64,000 nt of DNA from Citrobacter sp. JGM124 (GTDB lineage Bacteria; Pseudomonadota; Gammaproteobacteria; Enterobacterales; Enterobacteriaceae), in the NCBI RefSeq assembly GCF_018257795.1, contig NZ_JAERJD010000002.1, forward strand, positions 124,001 to 188,000. The letters are read 5' to 3'. Below are positions 10,151-19,180 of this stretch, piece after piece (the first letter of the stretch is position 1; every line of letters starts with the position of its first letter). The notes beneath the pieces were generated by a model that saw only the letters and a program-made list of their open reading frames with translations, did no database searches and was not told where the DNA came from. The translations under genes were made by a program, and so were the position numbers.

Positions 10151-10176
10151 GCTAAATTTTGCTAAAACCATTTAGC
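10151..10176 (-). promoter_or_regulatory. Putative ScrR operator upstream of scrK
   Basis: Three half-sites lie at exact 10-base steps: GCTAAA (10151-10156), GCTAAA (10161-10166) and TTTAGC (10171-10176). The last two form the dyad GCTAAAACCATTTAGC, typical in size for a LacI-family operator. A second inverted repeat, TTAATCAC (10181-10188) and GTGATTAA (10200-10207), lies just upstream. Assignment to ScrR rests on location. Confidence 0.55.
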
Positions 10177-10347
10177 TCATTTAATCACAATTAATATGCG
10201 TGATTAAGTAAAAAATTCCTTCTTCCTGTATCACACCACTATCACTTATTGCTTTCTTCCCGTTAACCTATCCTGTGTAATACGGATACAGGTCAATTCG
10301 CCAGATTTTTCTGACAAGCCTTCATATTGAAAAAGTAGAGTAACCAC

Positions 10348-12045
10348 ATGAACATCAAGCAAAAGCAGCACCGTTCTCTTTATATTCCTTATGCCGGTCC
10401 GGTTTTACTCGAGTTTCCCCTGCTCAACAAAGGCAGTGCTTTTAGTTTTGAAGAACGCCTGAATTTCAATCTGCTGGGATTACTACCCAGTGTTGTTGAA
10501 ACTATCGAAGAGCAGGCTGAACGAGCATGGCTACAGTATCAGGGTTTTAAAAACGAAATTGATAAGCATATCTATCTGCGTAATATCCAGGATACCAATG
10601 AAACCCTGTTCTACCGGCTGGTAGATAATCATCTGGAAGAAATGATGCCAGTGATTTATACCCCTACAGTAGGGGCTGCCTGTGAGCGTTTCTCTGAGAT
10701 CTATCGCCGGGCACGTGGGGTATTTATTAACTATGAAAATCGTCAGCATATGGACGATCTGTTGCAGAATGTCACGACTCCCAACATAAAAGTTATCGTG
10801 GTCACTGACGGTGAGCGTATTTTGGGGCTTGGCGACCAGGGTATCGGGGGAATGGGTATCCCGATTGGTAAGCTCTCACTCTACACCGCATGTGGTGGGA
10901 TCAGCCCAGCCTATACGTTGCCAATCGTGCTGGATGTCGGCACAAATAATCCTCAACTGGTTAATGATCCCCTGTATATGGGCTCACGCCATCCTCGTAT
11001 TACTGGTGATGAATACTACGCCTTTGTTGATGAGTTTGTTCAGGCTGTGCGTCATCGCTGGCCAAACGTGCTACTGCAATTTGAAGATTTTGCACAAAAA
11101 AATGCCATGCCACTGTTGACCCGCTATCGCGATGAAATCTGTTCATTCAACGACGATATTCAGGGAACGGCGGCCGTCACTGTCGGCACATTAATTGCAG
11201 CCAGTAAGGCGGCAGGAAACCAGCTCAGTGAACAAAAAGTAGTCTTCCTCGGTGCCGGTTCCGCTGGGTGTGGGATCGCTGAACAGATCATCGCCCAAAT
11301 GCAGCGTGAAGGGATCAGTGAAAGCACGGCTCGTGAAAATGTTTATATGGTGGATCGTTTTGGCCTGTTAACCGACAACATGCCTAACTTACTGCCTTTC
11401 CAGAGCAAATTGGTACAGAAACACGACAAACTGGCAACCTGGGATATCACTAACGAAGCCATCTCGTTGCTGGATGTAGTTCGTAATGTGAAGCCTGATA
11501 TTCTGATTGGGGTATCGGGCCAGACAGGGCTTTTCACCGAAGAAGTGGTTCGTGAAATGCACAAGCATTGCCCTCGCCCTATCATTATGCCCCTTTCTAA
11601 CCCAACCTCACGTGTTGAAGCCACGCCACAAGACCTCATCAGCTGGACCGACGGTCAGGCATTGATTGCAACAGGCAGTCCCTTTGCACCGGTACAATGG
11701 CAGGATAAAACATTCCCTATCGCCCAGTGTAACAATGCCTATATTTTCCCTGGTATTGGCCTGGGGGTTATCGCCTCAGGGGCTTCACGTATCACGGATG
11801 AAATGCTAATGGCGGCAAGCGCTGCTTTAGCAGAACACTCACCGCTGGTTAAAAATGGTGAAGGGCTGGTTCTGCCTGAACTGAAAGATATTCAGGTCGT
11901 TTCCCGGGCGATCGCTTTTGCTGTGGCACAAACGGCGCAACAACAGGGGGTTGCCGTGGTCACCTCAGTCAAAGCGTTACACCAGGCGATTGATGAAAAC
12001 TTCTGGAAACCAGAATACCGTGCCTATCGCCGCACTTCTGTTTAA
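10348..12045 (+). CDS. maeA: NAD-dependent malic enzyme
   Basis: A 565-residue protein, the same length as E. coli MaeA (SfcA). It converts malate plus NAD+ to pyruvate, CO2 and NADH in the cytoplasm. The catalytic region includes [20 protein letters not shown], the divalent-metal site [13 protein letters not shown] with [15 protein letters not shown], and the NAD-binding Rossmann motif [37 protein letters not shown] is another family block. It is transcribed alone from the scrK-maeA divergent region and ends in a strong terminator. There is no sign of damage. Confidence 0.95.
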   Translation: MNIKQKQHRSLYIPYAGPVLLEFPLLNKGSAFSFEERLNFNLLGLLPSVVETIEEQAERAWLQYQGFKNEIDKHIYLRNIQDTNETLFYRLVDNHLEEMMPVIYTPTVGAACERFSEIYRRARGVFINYENRQHMDDLLQNVTTPNIKVIVVTDGERILGLGDQGIGGMGIPIGKLSLYTACGGISPAYTLPIVLDVGTNNPQLVNDPLYMGSRHPRITGDEYYAFVDEFVQAVRHRWPNVLLQFEDFAQKNAMPLLTRYRDEICSFNDDIQGTAAVTVGTLIAASKAAGNQLSEQKVVFLGAGSAGCGIAEQIIAQMQREGISESTARENVYMVDRFGLLTDNMPNLLPFQSKLVQKHDKLATWDITNEAISLLDVVRNVKPDILIGVSGQTGLFTEEVVREMHKHCPRPIIMPLSNPTSRVEATPQDLISWTDGQALIATGSPFAPVQWQDKTFPIAQCNNAYIFPGIGLGVIASGASRITDEMLMAASAALAEHSPLVKNGEGLVLPELKDIQVVSRAIAFAVAQTAQQQGVAVVTSVKALHQAIDENFWKPEYRAYRRTSV

Positions 12046-12070
12046 CCCTGGTTGTTGACCCTTCCCCACA

Positions 12071-12109
12071 AAACCGCCACTGATTACTTCATCCCAGTGG
12101 CGGTTTTTT
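12071..12109 (+). terminator. Intrinsic terminator of maeA
   Basis: AACCGCCACTG pairs with CAGTGGCGGTT across a 12-base loop, followed by TTTTTT. It is a textbook Rho-independent terminator 26 bases after the maeA stop. Confidence 0.9.
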
Positions 12110-12161
12110 ATTCCGAACGCCATTCAATGCCACAAAAAGTGACAGCGTAACAAAAACTTGT

Positions 12162-12250
12162 CGTAAATAAATAATTACACCAGTCGTAAGCCCAATTTGA
12201 CGAAAAATAACTTTTACCTTACTCTGCGCGACATAAATACAGGTTTATGT
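12162..12250 (+). promoter_or_regulatory. tyrP promoter with two TyrR-box-like dyads
   Basis: Box 1 (12162-12179) is CGTAAA-N6-ATTACA. Box 2 (12231-12250) is ACATAAA-N6-TTTATGT, a perfect 7-bp dyad. Both have the 6-base spacer of the TyrR consensus TGTAAA-N6-TTTACA. Between them are a -35 TTGACG (12197-12202) and a -10 TACTCT (12220-12225) 17 bases apart. TyrR control of tyrP is known in E. coli; here it is inferred. Confidence 0.65.
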
Positions 12251-12270
12251 TTACAGATAAAGAGGAAAGC

Positions 12271-13482
12271 GTGAAGAATCGCACCCTGGGCAGTATTTTT
12301 ATTGTCGCGGGCACCACAATTGGAGCAGGAATGCTGGCGATGCCATTAGCTTCTGCTGGCGTTGGTTTTGGTGTCACTTTATTCATGCTGATAGGGCTAT
12401 GGGCGCTCATGTGCTACACCGCGCTGCTGCTGGTGGAAGTTTATCAGTACGGATCAGCGGATACGGGTCTGGGAACGCTGGCTAAACGTTACCTTGGTCG
12501 CTATGGGCAATGGCTGACGGGATTTAGTATGCTCTTCCTGATGTATGCACTGACAGCGGCTTATATCAGTGGTGCGGGTGAACTACTGGCCGCCAGTTTG
12601 AGTCATTGGCTGTCAATGACTGTTCCGCCAACATCGGGGGTTCTGTTGTTTACCCTGGTTGCCGGGGGTATTGTTTGTATCGGTACCCATATGGTCGATA
12701 TGTTTAACCGGGTATTGTTCACTGCAAAAATTGTTCTGTTGATAGTCATGCTGGCATTGATGATGCCACATATCCATCAAACTAACTTGCTCACACTGCC
12801 TGTCGAGCAAGGCCTTGCCCTCTCTGCTATTCCCGTCATATTCACCTCTTTCGGCTTTCATGGTAGCGTGCCAAGTATCATCAGTTATATGGGCGGTAAT
12901 TTGCCTAAACTGCGACGGGTTTTCATCATTGGCAGTGCGATCCCATTAGTGGCCTATATATTCTGGCAACTGGCCACCCTCGGGGCGATTGATGGCGCCG
13001 CATTTGATAATCTGGCCACCCAGCACAGTGGACTGAATGGTTTTCTGCAGGTGGTTCACAACGTGGTGGCAACCCCAAAAGTGGGACTGGCGATTCAGTT
13101 ATTTGCTGATTTTGCCCTCGCGACCTCCTTCCTTGGTGTCTCTTTAGGCTTATTTGATTATCTGGCAGACTTGTTTTCCCGTAACCGGCACATTTCCGGC
13201 AGACTGCAAACTGGGGTAATGACCTTCCTGCCCCCCCTGGTCTTTGCGCTGTTCTACCCCCAGGGATTTGTCATGGCATTGGGCTATGCTGGCGTGGCGC
13301 TGGCAGTACTGGCCTTGATCATTCCTTCAATGCTGGTTTGGCAGAGTCGTAAGCAACACCCTGAACGAACCTTTAAGGTCATGGGAGGCAAGCCGCTACT
13401 GGCTACGGTATTTGCCTGTGGGGTGATTATTGTCCTGATACAGCTGTCTATCACTGTCGGTGTATTGCCTAAAGTCGGCTGA
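12271..13482 (+). CDS. tyrP: Tyrosine-specific permease
   Basis: A 403-residue inner-membrane protein of the aromatic amino acid permease (HAAAP) family, the same length as E. coli TyrP, with about eleven membrane helices. The start [20 protein letters not shown] uses GTG at 12271 with GAGG 5 bases upstream; an ATG 24 bases earlier is less likely. Blocks matching TyrP include [39 protein letters not shown] and [19 protein letters not shown]. It imports tyrosine with protons. It is a single-gene unit bounded by maeA's terminator and its own, with TyrR-like sites in the promoter. Confidence 0.95.
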   Translation: MKNRTLGSIFIVAGTTIGAGMLAMPLASAGVGFGVTLFMLIGLWALMCYTALLLVEVYQYGSADTGLGTLAKRYLGRYGQWLTGFSMLFLMYALTAAYISGAGELLAASLSHWLSMTVPPTSGVLLFTLVAGGIVCIGTHMVDMFNRVLFTAKIVLLIVMLALMMPHIHQTNLLTLPVEQGLALSAIPVIFTSFGFHGSVPSIISYMGGNLPKLRRVFIIGSAIPLVAYIFWQLATLGAIDGAAFDNLATQHSGLNGFLQVVHNVVATPKVGLAIQLFADFALATSFLGVSLGLFDYLADLFSRNRHISGRLQTGVMTFLPPLVFALFYPQGFVMALGYAGVALAVLALIIPSMLVWQSRKQHPERTFKVMGGKPLLATVFACGVIIVLIQLSITVGVLPKVG

Positions 13483-13497
13483 TAGCCTCGCCGTTTC

Positions 13498-13542
13498 CCG
13501 ACAGAGTCACACACGCAACGCTTGTGACCTGTCGGTGTTTTT
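13498..13542 (+). terminator. Terminator of tyrP
   Basis: CCGACAG (13498-13504) and GTCACA (13506-13511) pair with TGTGAC (13523-13528) and CTGTCGG (13529-13535), followed by TGTTTTT. Confidence 0.85.
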
Positions 13543-13577
13543 CATCAGGATGGTAAACGTCACGGCCGGTATATTTA

Positions 13578-13808
13578 TTACAGCTGATAACCAGGCTTTT
13601 TAAGCAGTTGCTCCATCCGGGGGGCTATTTGTTTATCCCACACCTCTGACTTCCATAAGTCCTGTTCAATCATCTGTAACGATACAGATAATGACGAATC
13701 CTTTGAGCCCAGGTACTTTTTCAATACGTCACAAACCTCTGATGCTATCGCCTGCTTCTGCTGTTCAGTCAACTCACGTGGGAAGCATTTAATTTCAACA
13801 TGTGGCAT
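13578..13808 (-). CDS. pptA: Tautomerase PptA (4-oxalocrotonate tautomerase family)
   Basis: A 76-residue protein beginning MPHVEIKCFPRELTEQQKQA, very like E. coli PptA/YdcE. The catalytic N-terminal proline (Pro2, exposed after Met removal) is present. The SKDSSLSVSLQMIEQDLW block and the C-terminal KKPGYQL also match. These small homo-oligomeric enzymes tautomerise keto-enol substrates; the natural substrate is unknown. The frame stays open 93 bases upstream to 13901, but only the start at 13808 gives Pro at position 2. Confidence 0.9.
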   Translation of the reverse strand: MPHVEIKCFPRELTEQQKQAIASEVCDVLKKYLGSKDSSLSVSLQMIEQDLWKSEVWDKQIAPRMEQLLKKPGYQL

Positions 13809-14839
13809 AAGTGTTTCTCTGATGGTAGGTGAATCTTTTTGTTTTACTGTAAACAGACAAGAAGGAGCAAGCCCTCTTTTTACATATTTCTGTAACACCA
13901 TGTATTACGATGCGGCATGAATACAACTGAAAAGTATGGTCTGGTCGTGGGCATTCGGCCGTGAGTAGCTGTATACCAAAAAACTCGGCAGGATACCGTT
14001 TGGAACAGAAAGGAGGACGTCGTCAAAATACAGAATATTATTCCGTGAAACGGGTGCAGTCTTGAAGTTTACCGTCAGAGCTTGCCAGAGGGGAGTCATG
14101 GCCTGGTAATAATATGCCTGCCCTTTTCAAACAGTCGGTGTCGTTTATTAAAGATATAAAACGACACACCAGAAAATAGTGTGCTGTTTATGTCTGACAC
14201 TCTTCTTACCGCATTTTTCACCGCACCGGGTGAGTCAGGATAGCAGCGACAATCTGTCACTGTGCCCACTTACCTGGAGGTCATCATCGTCAGCATGTCC
14301 GTTGTTGCACCAGGTTGGGGATCATGGGCAAAAGCACCAAAAACCATTAAAGCAAGGAGGATCGCGAAAAGAATATTTTTCATGTCAAACAGAATCCACA
14401 GCCAGCATCTAAAACTGCCCGATATGCTAAAAGAAAATACCTTAAAGGGGTATGGGATTTTGCAAATTTAGAACTTTTTTAGGAGTTTTATCCATAAATA
14501 ATGGTTTATTACCTACTGGTGAAGATTCGACTGTCACCCATGGGCGACAGAAGTATCACTTTTTGTCACATCGGCGCCAAAGGCGCATGGTTGCGAGGAT
14601 TCCCCTTTGCATGACAGCATGCATCTTCCACGTCAAACAGCATCATGCCCAGTAACCCCGACGCAAAAATGTCACATCTGGTCGTTTTAACCTACTTCAT
14701 ATGTCGTAAATGACTTATTTCTGGTTTTACTTCTACCCCAGTTTCCAGCTAGTATCCTTCGCCCTCTTTTAATTAACGCTGCGCTAAGACAGAACAATTG
14801 AAGGGGGCTATTTTATGCTAACAGGCAGACGGGAGTCTT
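13809..14839. other. Long intergenic region between pptA and ansP
   Basis: About one kilobase with no large gene. The only coding candidate I support is the 37-codon secreted ORF at 14270-14383 on the minus strand; other open frames here have no family features. The last 150 bases should hold the ansP promoter. No RNA gene was recognised. Confidence 0.5.
14270..14383 (-). CDS. Possible 37-residue secreted peptide
   Basis: The frame encodes MKNILFAILLALMVFGAFA followed by HDPQPGATTDMLTMMTSR. The first 19 residues are an almost ideal Sec signal peptide (KN, hydrophobic core, A-F-A before the likely cut), leaving an 18-residue mature peptide. No family was recognised. The Shine-Dalgarno before the ATG at 14383 is weak, which lowers confidence. 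It lies alone in a long non-coding stretch. Confidence 0.4.
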   Translation of the reverse strand: MKNILFAILLALMVFGAFAHDPQPGATTDMLTMMTSR

Positions 14840-16282
14840 ATGAAAACAAAAACAGAAGCGGAGCAACGAGCCGCTAAGCGTCAATGGCTTAATTCCCATG
14901 ACTCGGGATACCACAAAGCCATTGGTAATCGTCAAGTACAGATGATTGCTATCGGTGGCGCAATCGGTACCGGTCTTTTTCTTGGCGCGGGAGCGCGTCT
15001 ACAAGCAGCAGGCCCTGCTTTAGCACTGGTCTATTTAGTATGTGGCATGTTCTCATTTTTTATTTTACGTGCATTAGGCGAACTCGTGCTGCATCGGCCT
15101 TCCAGCGGCAGTTTCGTCTCCTATACCCGGGAGTTTATCGGTGAGAAAGCCGCCTATGTTTGTGGCTGGATGTATTTTATCAACTGGGCTATGACCGGTA
15201 TTGTGGATATCACTGCCGTGGCTCTGTACATGCAATACTGGCATAGTTTTGGCGATATTCCCCAGTGGGTATTTGCACTTGCCGCTCTGGCGATCGTTGC
15301 CACAATGAACATGATTGGTGTGAAGTGGTTTGCCGAAATGGAGTTTTGGTTTGCTCTGGTAAAAGTTCTGGCAATAGTCAGCTTTCTGGTGGTCGGAACC
15401 TTGGTTCTGGGCAGCGGTAAACCCCTGGATGGGCACAGTACCGGTTTCCATCTGATTACCGATAACGGCGGCATGTTTCCTCATGGTTTACTCCCCGCGC
15501 TTATCTTAGTACAAGGTGTCGTTTTTGCCTTTGCCTCAATAGAGCTGGTTGGTACGGCTGCCGGGGAGTGTAAGGATCCTAAGACCATGGTGCCGAAAGC
15601 CATCAATAGCGTTATCTGGCGTATTGGTCTGTTTTATGTGGGTTCCGTACTGCTGTTAGTTCTGCTGTTACCCTGGAATGCTTACCAGGCAAACCAAAGC
15701 CCCTTTGTGACCTTCTTTTCTCGCCTTGGTGTGCCCTATATTGGGGATATCATGAATATTGTGGTGTTAACAGCGGCACTTTCCAGCCTTAACTCCGGGC
15801 TTTATGCTACTGGACGGATACTGCGTTCCATGTCAATGGGAGGATCGGCACCACGGTTTATGTCAAAAATGAGCAAAAGCCAGGTTCCCTATGCAGGGAT
15901 CCTCGCCACCAGCTCAGTCTATTTGGTCGGGGTATTTCTTAACTATCTGGTACCTTCCCAAGTCTTTGAGTTGGTATTAAACGTGGCGTCATTGGGTATT
16001 ATCTCATCCTGGGCTTTCATTGTGGTTTGCCAGATCCGCCTGCGTCAGGCGATTAAACAAGGTAAAGCTGATGAAGTGAGTTTTAAACTCCCGGGAGCGC
16101 CTTTTACTTCATGGCTGACACTGCTATTTTTAGTCAGCGTTCTGGTTCTTATGGCTCTGGACTACCCGAATGGCACCTACACCATTGCCTCTATCCCGGT
16201 GATAGCCGTCGTGCTGGCGATAGGCTGGATTGGTGCTCGTAAACGGGTCAGTCAGCTGGCAGCAGAAAACCCTGAACCCTGA
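14840..16282 (+). CDS. ansP: L-asparagine permease
   Basis: A 480-residue amino acid permease of the APC superfamily with twelve predicted membrane helices. It follows E. coli AnsP closely: YHKAIGNRQVQMIAIGGAIG, GTGLFLGAGARLQAAGPALA, HRPSSGSFVSYTREFIGEKA and SFKLPGAPFTSWLTLLFLVS. The N-terminal GAIGTGLF motif is the conserved substrate-binding break of helix 1. The protein should import asparagine with protons across the inner membrane. The start at 14840 follows GGGAG 6 bases upstream. It is a single-gene unit followed by a hairpin. Other permeases of the same subfamily (GabP, ProY) are less similar. Confidence 0.93.
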   Translation: MKTKTEAEQRAAKRQWLNSHDSGYHKAIGNRQVQMIAIGGAIGTGLFLGAGARLQAAGPALALVYLVCGMFSFFILRALGELVLHRPSSGSFVSYTREFIGEKAAYVCGWMYFINWAMTGIVDITAVALYMQYWHSFGDIPQWVFALAALAIVATMNMIGVKWFAEMEFWFALVKVLAIVSFLVVGTLVLGSGKPLDGHSTGFHLITDNGGMFPHGLLPALILVQGVVFAFASIELVGTAAGECKDPKTMVPKAINSVIWRIGLFYVGSVLLLVLLLPWNAYQANQSPFVTFFSRLGVPYIGDIMNIVVLTAALSSLNSGLYATGRILRSMSMGGSAPRFMSKMSKSQVPYAGILATSSVYLVGVFLNYLVPSQVFELVLNVASLGIISSWAFIVVCQIRLRQAIKQGKADEVSFKLPGAPFTSWLTLLFLVSVLVLMALDYPNGTYTIASIPVIAVVLAIGWIGARKRVSQLAAENPEP

Positions 16283-16295
16283 TCTTATGGTATAA

Positions 16296-16321
16296 GCGTT
16301 ACACCCGTCTCGGTGTAACGC
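16296..16321 (+). terminator. Stem-loop after ansP
   Basis: GCGTTACACC and GGTGTAACGC form a perfect 10-bp stem with a CGTCTC loop, 13 bases after the ansP stop. The U tract is missing, so termination may be partial. Confidence 0.6.
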
Positions 16322-16368
16322 GTTATGAACAGTGAGCCACATTAACCCTGCCTCCGGGGCTATTATTT

Positions 16369-16821
16369 ATGAATGTCTCAATACGTCCCGCCAGAGCGAC
16401 AGATATCGCCGCCATTTTTACCATTCGGACCTCAGTAAAAGAGAATCATCTTTCACTGGTACAACTGGCAGAAATGGGGATAACGCCAGAACAGATACTT
16501 GACATGTTGGTAACCCCGCCTTGTATTTGGGTTGCTGACATTGATAGCACAACCGTGGGTTTTGCCATCATTAGTCAAGATGAAGGGTCGCTATTTGCAC
16601 TGTTTGTTCTGCCAGAGTATCAGGGCACTGGGATAGGCAAATGCTTAATGGATCACGCGGAAGCCGCATTGTTTGAACACCATTCAGTCATCTGGCTGGA
16701 AACAGACAGCCTGAGTCAGGCGGCTCAATTTTATCAGCACCGCGGCTGGAGTGTGATGGCCGACCTGCCTGGTAGCGATAAGCGTTATGAGAAACAAAGA
16801 CAGGCTGTCGGACAGCCCTAA
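16369..16821 (+). CDS. GNAT-family N-acetyltransferase
   Basis: A 150-residue single-domain GNAT protein. It begins VSIRPARATDIAAIFTIR, a standard first strand and helix. LFALFVLPEYQGTGIGKCLM carries the acetyl-CoA pyrophosphate-binding motif Q-x-x-G-x-G/A (QGTGIG) near residues 84-89. WLETDSLSQAAQFYQHRGW is the usual C-terminal part. It transfers an acetyl group from acetyl-CoA to an unknown amine. The Shine-Dalgarno is weak. It lies between ansP and ydcH in the same orientation, but hairpins and spacing suggest independent expression. Confidence 0.85.
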   Translation: MNVSIRPARATDIAAIFTIRTSVKENHLSLVQLAEMGITPEQILDMLVTPPCIWVADIDSTTVGFAIISQDEGSLFALFVLPEYQGTGIGKCLMDHAEAALFEHHSVIWLETDSLSQAAQFYQHRGWSVMADLPGSDKRYEKQRQAVGQP

Positions 16822-16953
16822 CCGCCATCATTGAAACCTTCTGTGACAAATTAAATAAGCGTTTTCCCCCCTTCTATCGCCCCAGCAGTTAGACTTTCAG
16901 AGTCAGTGTTTAACAACGCTGCCCCTCTTTCCATCAACTGTCAAGGAGGCCCC

Positions 16954-17178
16954 ATGTTTCCTGAGTATCGAGAACTCATTACCCATCTAAAAAGCGTCAA
17001 CCCGCGTTTTCTCAGTTTGTTTAATAAACATCATCAGCTTGATAGCGAGATAATGCGCCGGGAAGGTAAGAAAGGGAATGGATTTGACCTGAATATCGCC
17101 CTGCTTAAAAAAGAGAAATTGCGCCTGAAAGACGCGTTATATCAAATGCTAAAACATGCCAGCCAGCAGACCGCATAG
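16954..17178 (+). CDS. ydcH: YdcH-like DUF465 protein
   Basis: A 74-residue protein, the same length as E. coli YdcH, with the family start MFPEYRELITHLKSVNPRFL and the helical middle FNKHHQLDSEIMRREGK. It is predicted to be a helical hairpin; its function is unknown, although it is widely conserved. The ATG at 16954 is set by a perfect AAGGAGG 4 bases upstream; an earlier in-frame ATG at 16906 is not needed. A strong terminator follows. Confidence 0.9.
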   Translation: MFPEYRELITHLKSVNPRFLSLFNKHHQLDSEIMRREGKKGNGFDLNIALLKKEKLRLKDALYQMLKHASQQTA

Positions 17179-17200
17179 CGACAACGTCTGGTTGCCTGTC

Positions 17201-17225
17201 AAGGAAGGGTGCGCCCTTCCTTTTT
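17201..17225 (+). terminator. Intrinsic terminator of ydcH
   Basis: AAGGAAGGG pairs with CCCTTCCTT around a short TGCG loop and is followed by a T run. Confidence 0.88.
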
Positions 17226-17357
17226 CCGTTACGTGACAGACAGCATGTATTGCCAAAAACTCTGTAAAAACAGGATGTTTATTTCTGCCACATAGTAGAG
17301 TATGGAATCAGGTTATTTATTTTAACGTTATTACGGATATAAGGACGGATACACACT

Positions 17358-18452
17358 ATGAATAAATTCGTTTTTTCTTCACCAGGTAAATACGTTCAAG
17401 GTGCTGGGGTCATAAGTGAGCTGGGCGCTTATCTGGCTGAACTGGGTAACCATGCTTTCGTCATCGCCGATGATATTGTTTGGTCACTCACCGCGGATCA
17501 GGTTCAATCCTCGCTGAAAGTCGCGAACGTTGAACTCAGCTATGAGCGTTTTGAGGGTGAGGCTTCAGCCAATGAAATTATCCGTCTGTCTGCTCTGGCC
17601 AAAAAAGCCGGTAGTAATGTGATTGTCGGCCTCGGGGGAGGCAAAACACTGGATAGCGCCAAAGCGATAGCTGATGAATGCAAATTGCCTGTTGCTATTG
17701 TTCCGACAATTGCGTCAACCGATGCGCCTTGCAGTGCGTTATCCGTAATTTATAGTGATCAGGGGGTTTTTGAGAGTTACCGGTTCTACAGTAAAAACCC
17801 TGATTTAGTCTTCGTTGATACTCAAATTTGTGCACAGGCTCCGGTTCGCCTTTTTGCTTCCGGTATTGCTGATGGGCTGGCAACCTTTGTTGAGGCCCAG
17901 GCAGTGCAAAAATCGCACTCCCAGTCAATGGTGAATGGTTCCCCTACTATTGCTGCAATGGCCATCGCTAAAGCTTGTGAAGAAACCTTGCTAACCTATG
18001 GTTTCAGTGCCTGCCAGGCAGTCTCTCGTAAAGTTGTCACCCCTGCCGTCGAGGCAGTAGTTGAAGCCAATACCCTACTCTCCGGGCTGGGCTTTGAAAA
18101 TGCAGGGCTGGCTGCAGCGCATGCTATTCATAATGGGTTTACCGCCATCAAAGGGGATATTCACCATCTGACCCATGGCGAAAAAGTGGCTTACGGGACA
18201 CTCACCCAAATGGTGCTTGAACAGCGCCCGGATGAGGAAATTGCTGAATATATTCATTTTTACCGCTCCATCAACATGCCAACGACGCTCAAAGAGTTGC
18301 ACCTGGAAAATGTCAGTCGTGAGGAATTGATTAAAGTCGGGGAGCTCGCCAACAGTGACGGGGATACGTTAAAAAATCTTAACCCACATCTGACTGGGGA
18401 AGATATTGCCAATGCGATTGTGGCTGTTGACGCCCTGAGTCAGTCGGTATAA
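17358..18452 (+). CDS. gldA: Glycerol dehydrogenase
   Basis: A 364-residue iron/zinc-type alcohol dehydrogenase. NAD-binding motifs IVGLGGGKTLDSAKAIAD and VPTIASTDAPCSALSVIY are clear. The zinc ligands are Asp in GIADGLATFVEAQ, His in AAHAIHNGF and His in THGEKVAYG. It oxidises glycerol to dihydroxyacetone with NAD+, or acts in reverse on hydroxyacetone or methylglyoxal. The ATG at 17358 begins MNKFVFSSPGKYVQGAGV as in the family. It is a single-gene unit ending at a bidirectional terminator shared with yqfB. Confidence 0.93.
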   Translation: MNKFVFSSPGKYVQGAGVISELGAYLAELGNHAFVIADDIVWSLTADQVQSSLKVANVELSYERFEGEASANEIIRLSALAKKAGSNVIVGLGGGKTLDSAKAIADECKLPVAIVPTIASTDAPCSALSVIYSDQGVFESYRFYSKNPDLVFVDTQICAQAPVRLFASGIADGLATFVEAQAVQKSHSQSMVNGSPTIAAMAIAKACEETLLTYGFSACQAVSRKVVTPAVEAVVEANTLLSGLGFENAGLAAAHAIHNGFTAIKGDIHHLTHGEKVAYGTLTQMVLEQRPDEEIAEYIHFYRSINMPTTLKELHLENVSREELIKVGELANSDGDTLKNLNPHLTGEDIANAIVAVDALSQSV

Positions 18453-18467
18453 CCCCTCTGCTCTTCT

Positions 18468-18488
18468 TCCCGCCGTCTCACGGCGGGA
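18468..18488. terminator. Convergent terminator between gldA and yqfB
   Basis: TCCCGCCGT and ACGGCGGGA form a 9-bp stem with a CTC loop, lying between two genes that end toward each other. Confidence 0.75.
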
Positions 18489-18495
18489 TATCCCT

Positions 18496-18813
18496 TTAAA
18501 TCGGCGTAACCACTTTAAATGCTATTTCCCAAAGTGCTTGTTCCCCGGGATAAATCTCTTCGATAACTTGCTTTAGTTGCTCCAGTGTCATGTTCTCTTG
18601 TCTGGCATGATGTTCGTTCAACGCCGCTAAACTAACGGCTGTCACACTGATCACCTCAATAGTACAAAAATAGAGGTCATCTTCGTAACACCCCGTACGT
18701 AAACGCTGCCCGCTGACAAAGTGCGACTCACTCTTATCCCGTAACGTGATAGTCTTACGCCCCGCCATGATATCGTCCTGAAAACGGCGAAAAAAAGTTA
18801 TGTCATTAGCCAT
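18496..18813 (-). CDS. yqfB: N4-acetylcytidine amidohydrolase (ASCH domain)
   Basis: A 105-residue ASCH-domain protein matching E. coli YqfB, which hydrolyses N4-acetylcytidine to cytidine and acetate. The catalytic Lys and Thr lie in [15 protein letters not shown] (about K20 and T23), and the catalytic Glu in [11 protein letters not shown] (about E73). [14 protein letters not shown] is the conserved first part. It is cytoplasmic and takes part in salvage of modified nucleosides. The ATG at 18813 has GGA 6-7 bases upstream. Single gene. Confidence 0.9.
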   Translation of the reverse strand: MANDITFFRRFQDDIMAGRKTITLRDKSESHFVSGQRLRTGCYEDDLYFCTIEVISVTAVSLAALNEHHARQENMTLEQLKQVIEEIYPGEQALWEIAFKVVTPI

Positions 18814-19018
18814 GGAGTATCCTGTCTCAAATTCATTTGGGTAATCATCTCATAACCCAGAGAAACAGCAGGACATTATCCTCATTATTTTTTCAATCAT
18901 GCGTCATTATGACACTTGCCACTTAGTACATTTAATCATTTCCTATTCTGCTACCAGCATAACCCACTGAGTTTTGGTGCCCGAAATAGCAGAGAATGGC
19001 CATAAAATGGCTACTTTC

Positions 19019-19066
19019 AGGCATCTCTATATCCAGACATCTAAACACCCTAACTTCTTAACGTCT
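19019..19066 (+). promoter_or_regulatory. Tandem MetJ-box array upstream of the transsulfuration operon
   Basis: Six contiguous 8-base units in register can be compared with the MetJ consensus AGACGTCT. By my count unit 1 (AGGCATCT) matches 6 of 8, unit 3 (AGACATCT) 7 of 8, unit 5 five of 8 and unit 6 (TAACGTCT) 6 of 8; units 2 and 4 are weak. MetJ binds tandem met boxes cooperatively with S-adenosylmethionine. The array begins about 160 bases before the first gene. The region from 18814 to 19180 holds nothing else I recognise except a CATGAA/TTCATG hairpin just before the start codon. Confidence 0.7.
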
Positions 19067-19180
19067 AAAAAGGAAGATGATATAACTTTTTAGTATATGG
19101 ATTGGGTTTATGTTCTTTTTGGCGATTAATTTCGCGCTTTATTATCCGCACATGAACACTTTTCATGTTGCGAGAAAATC

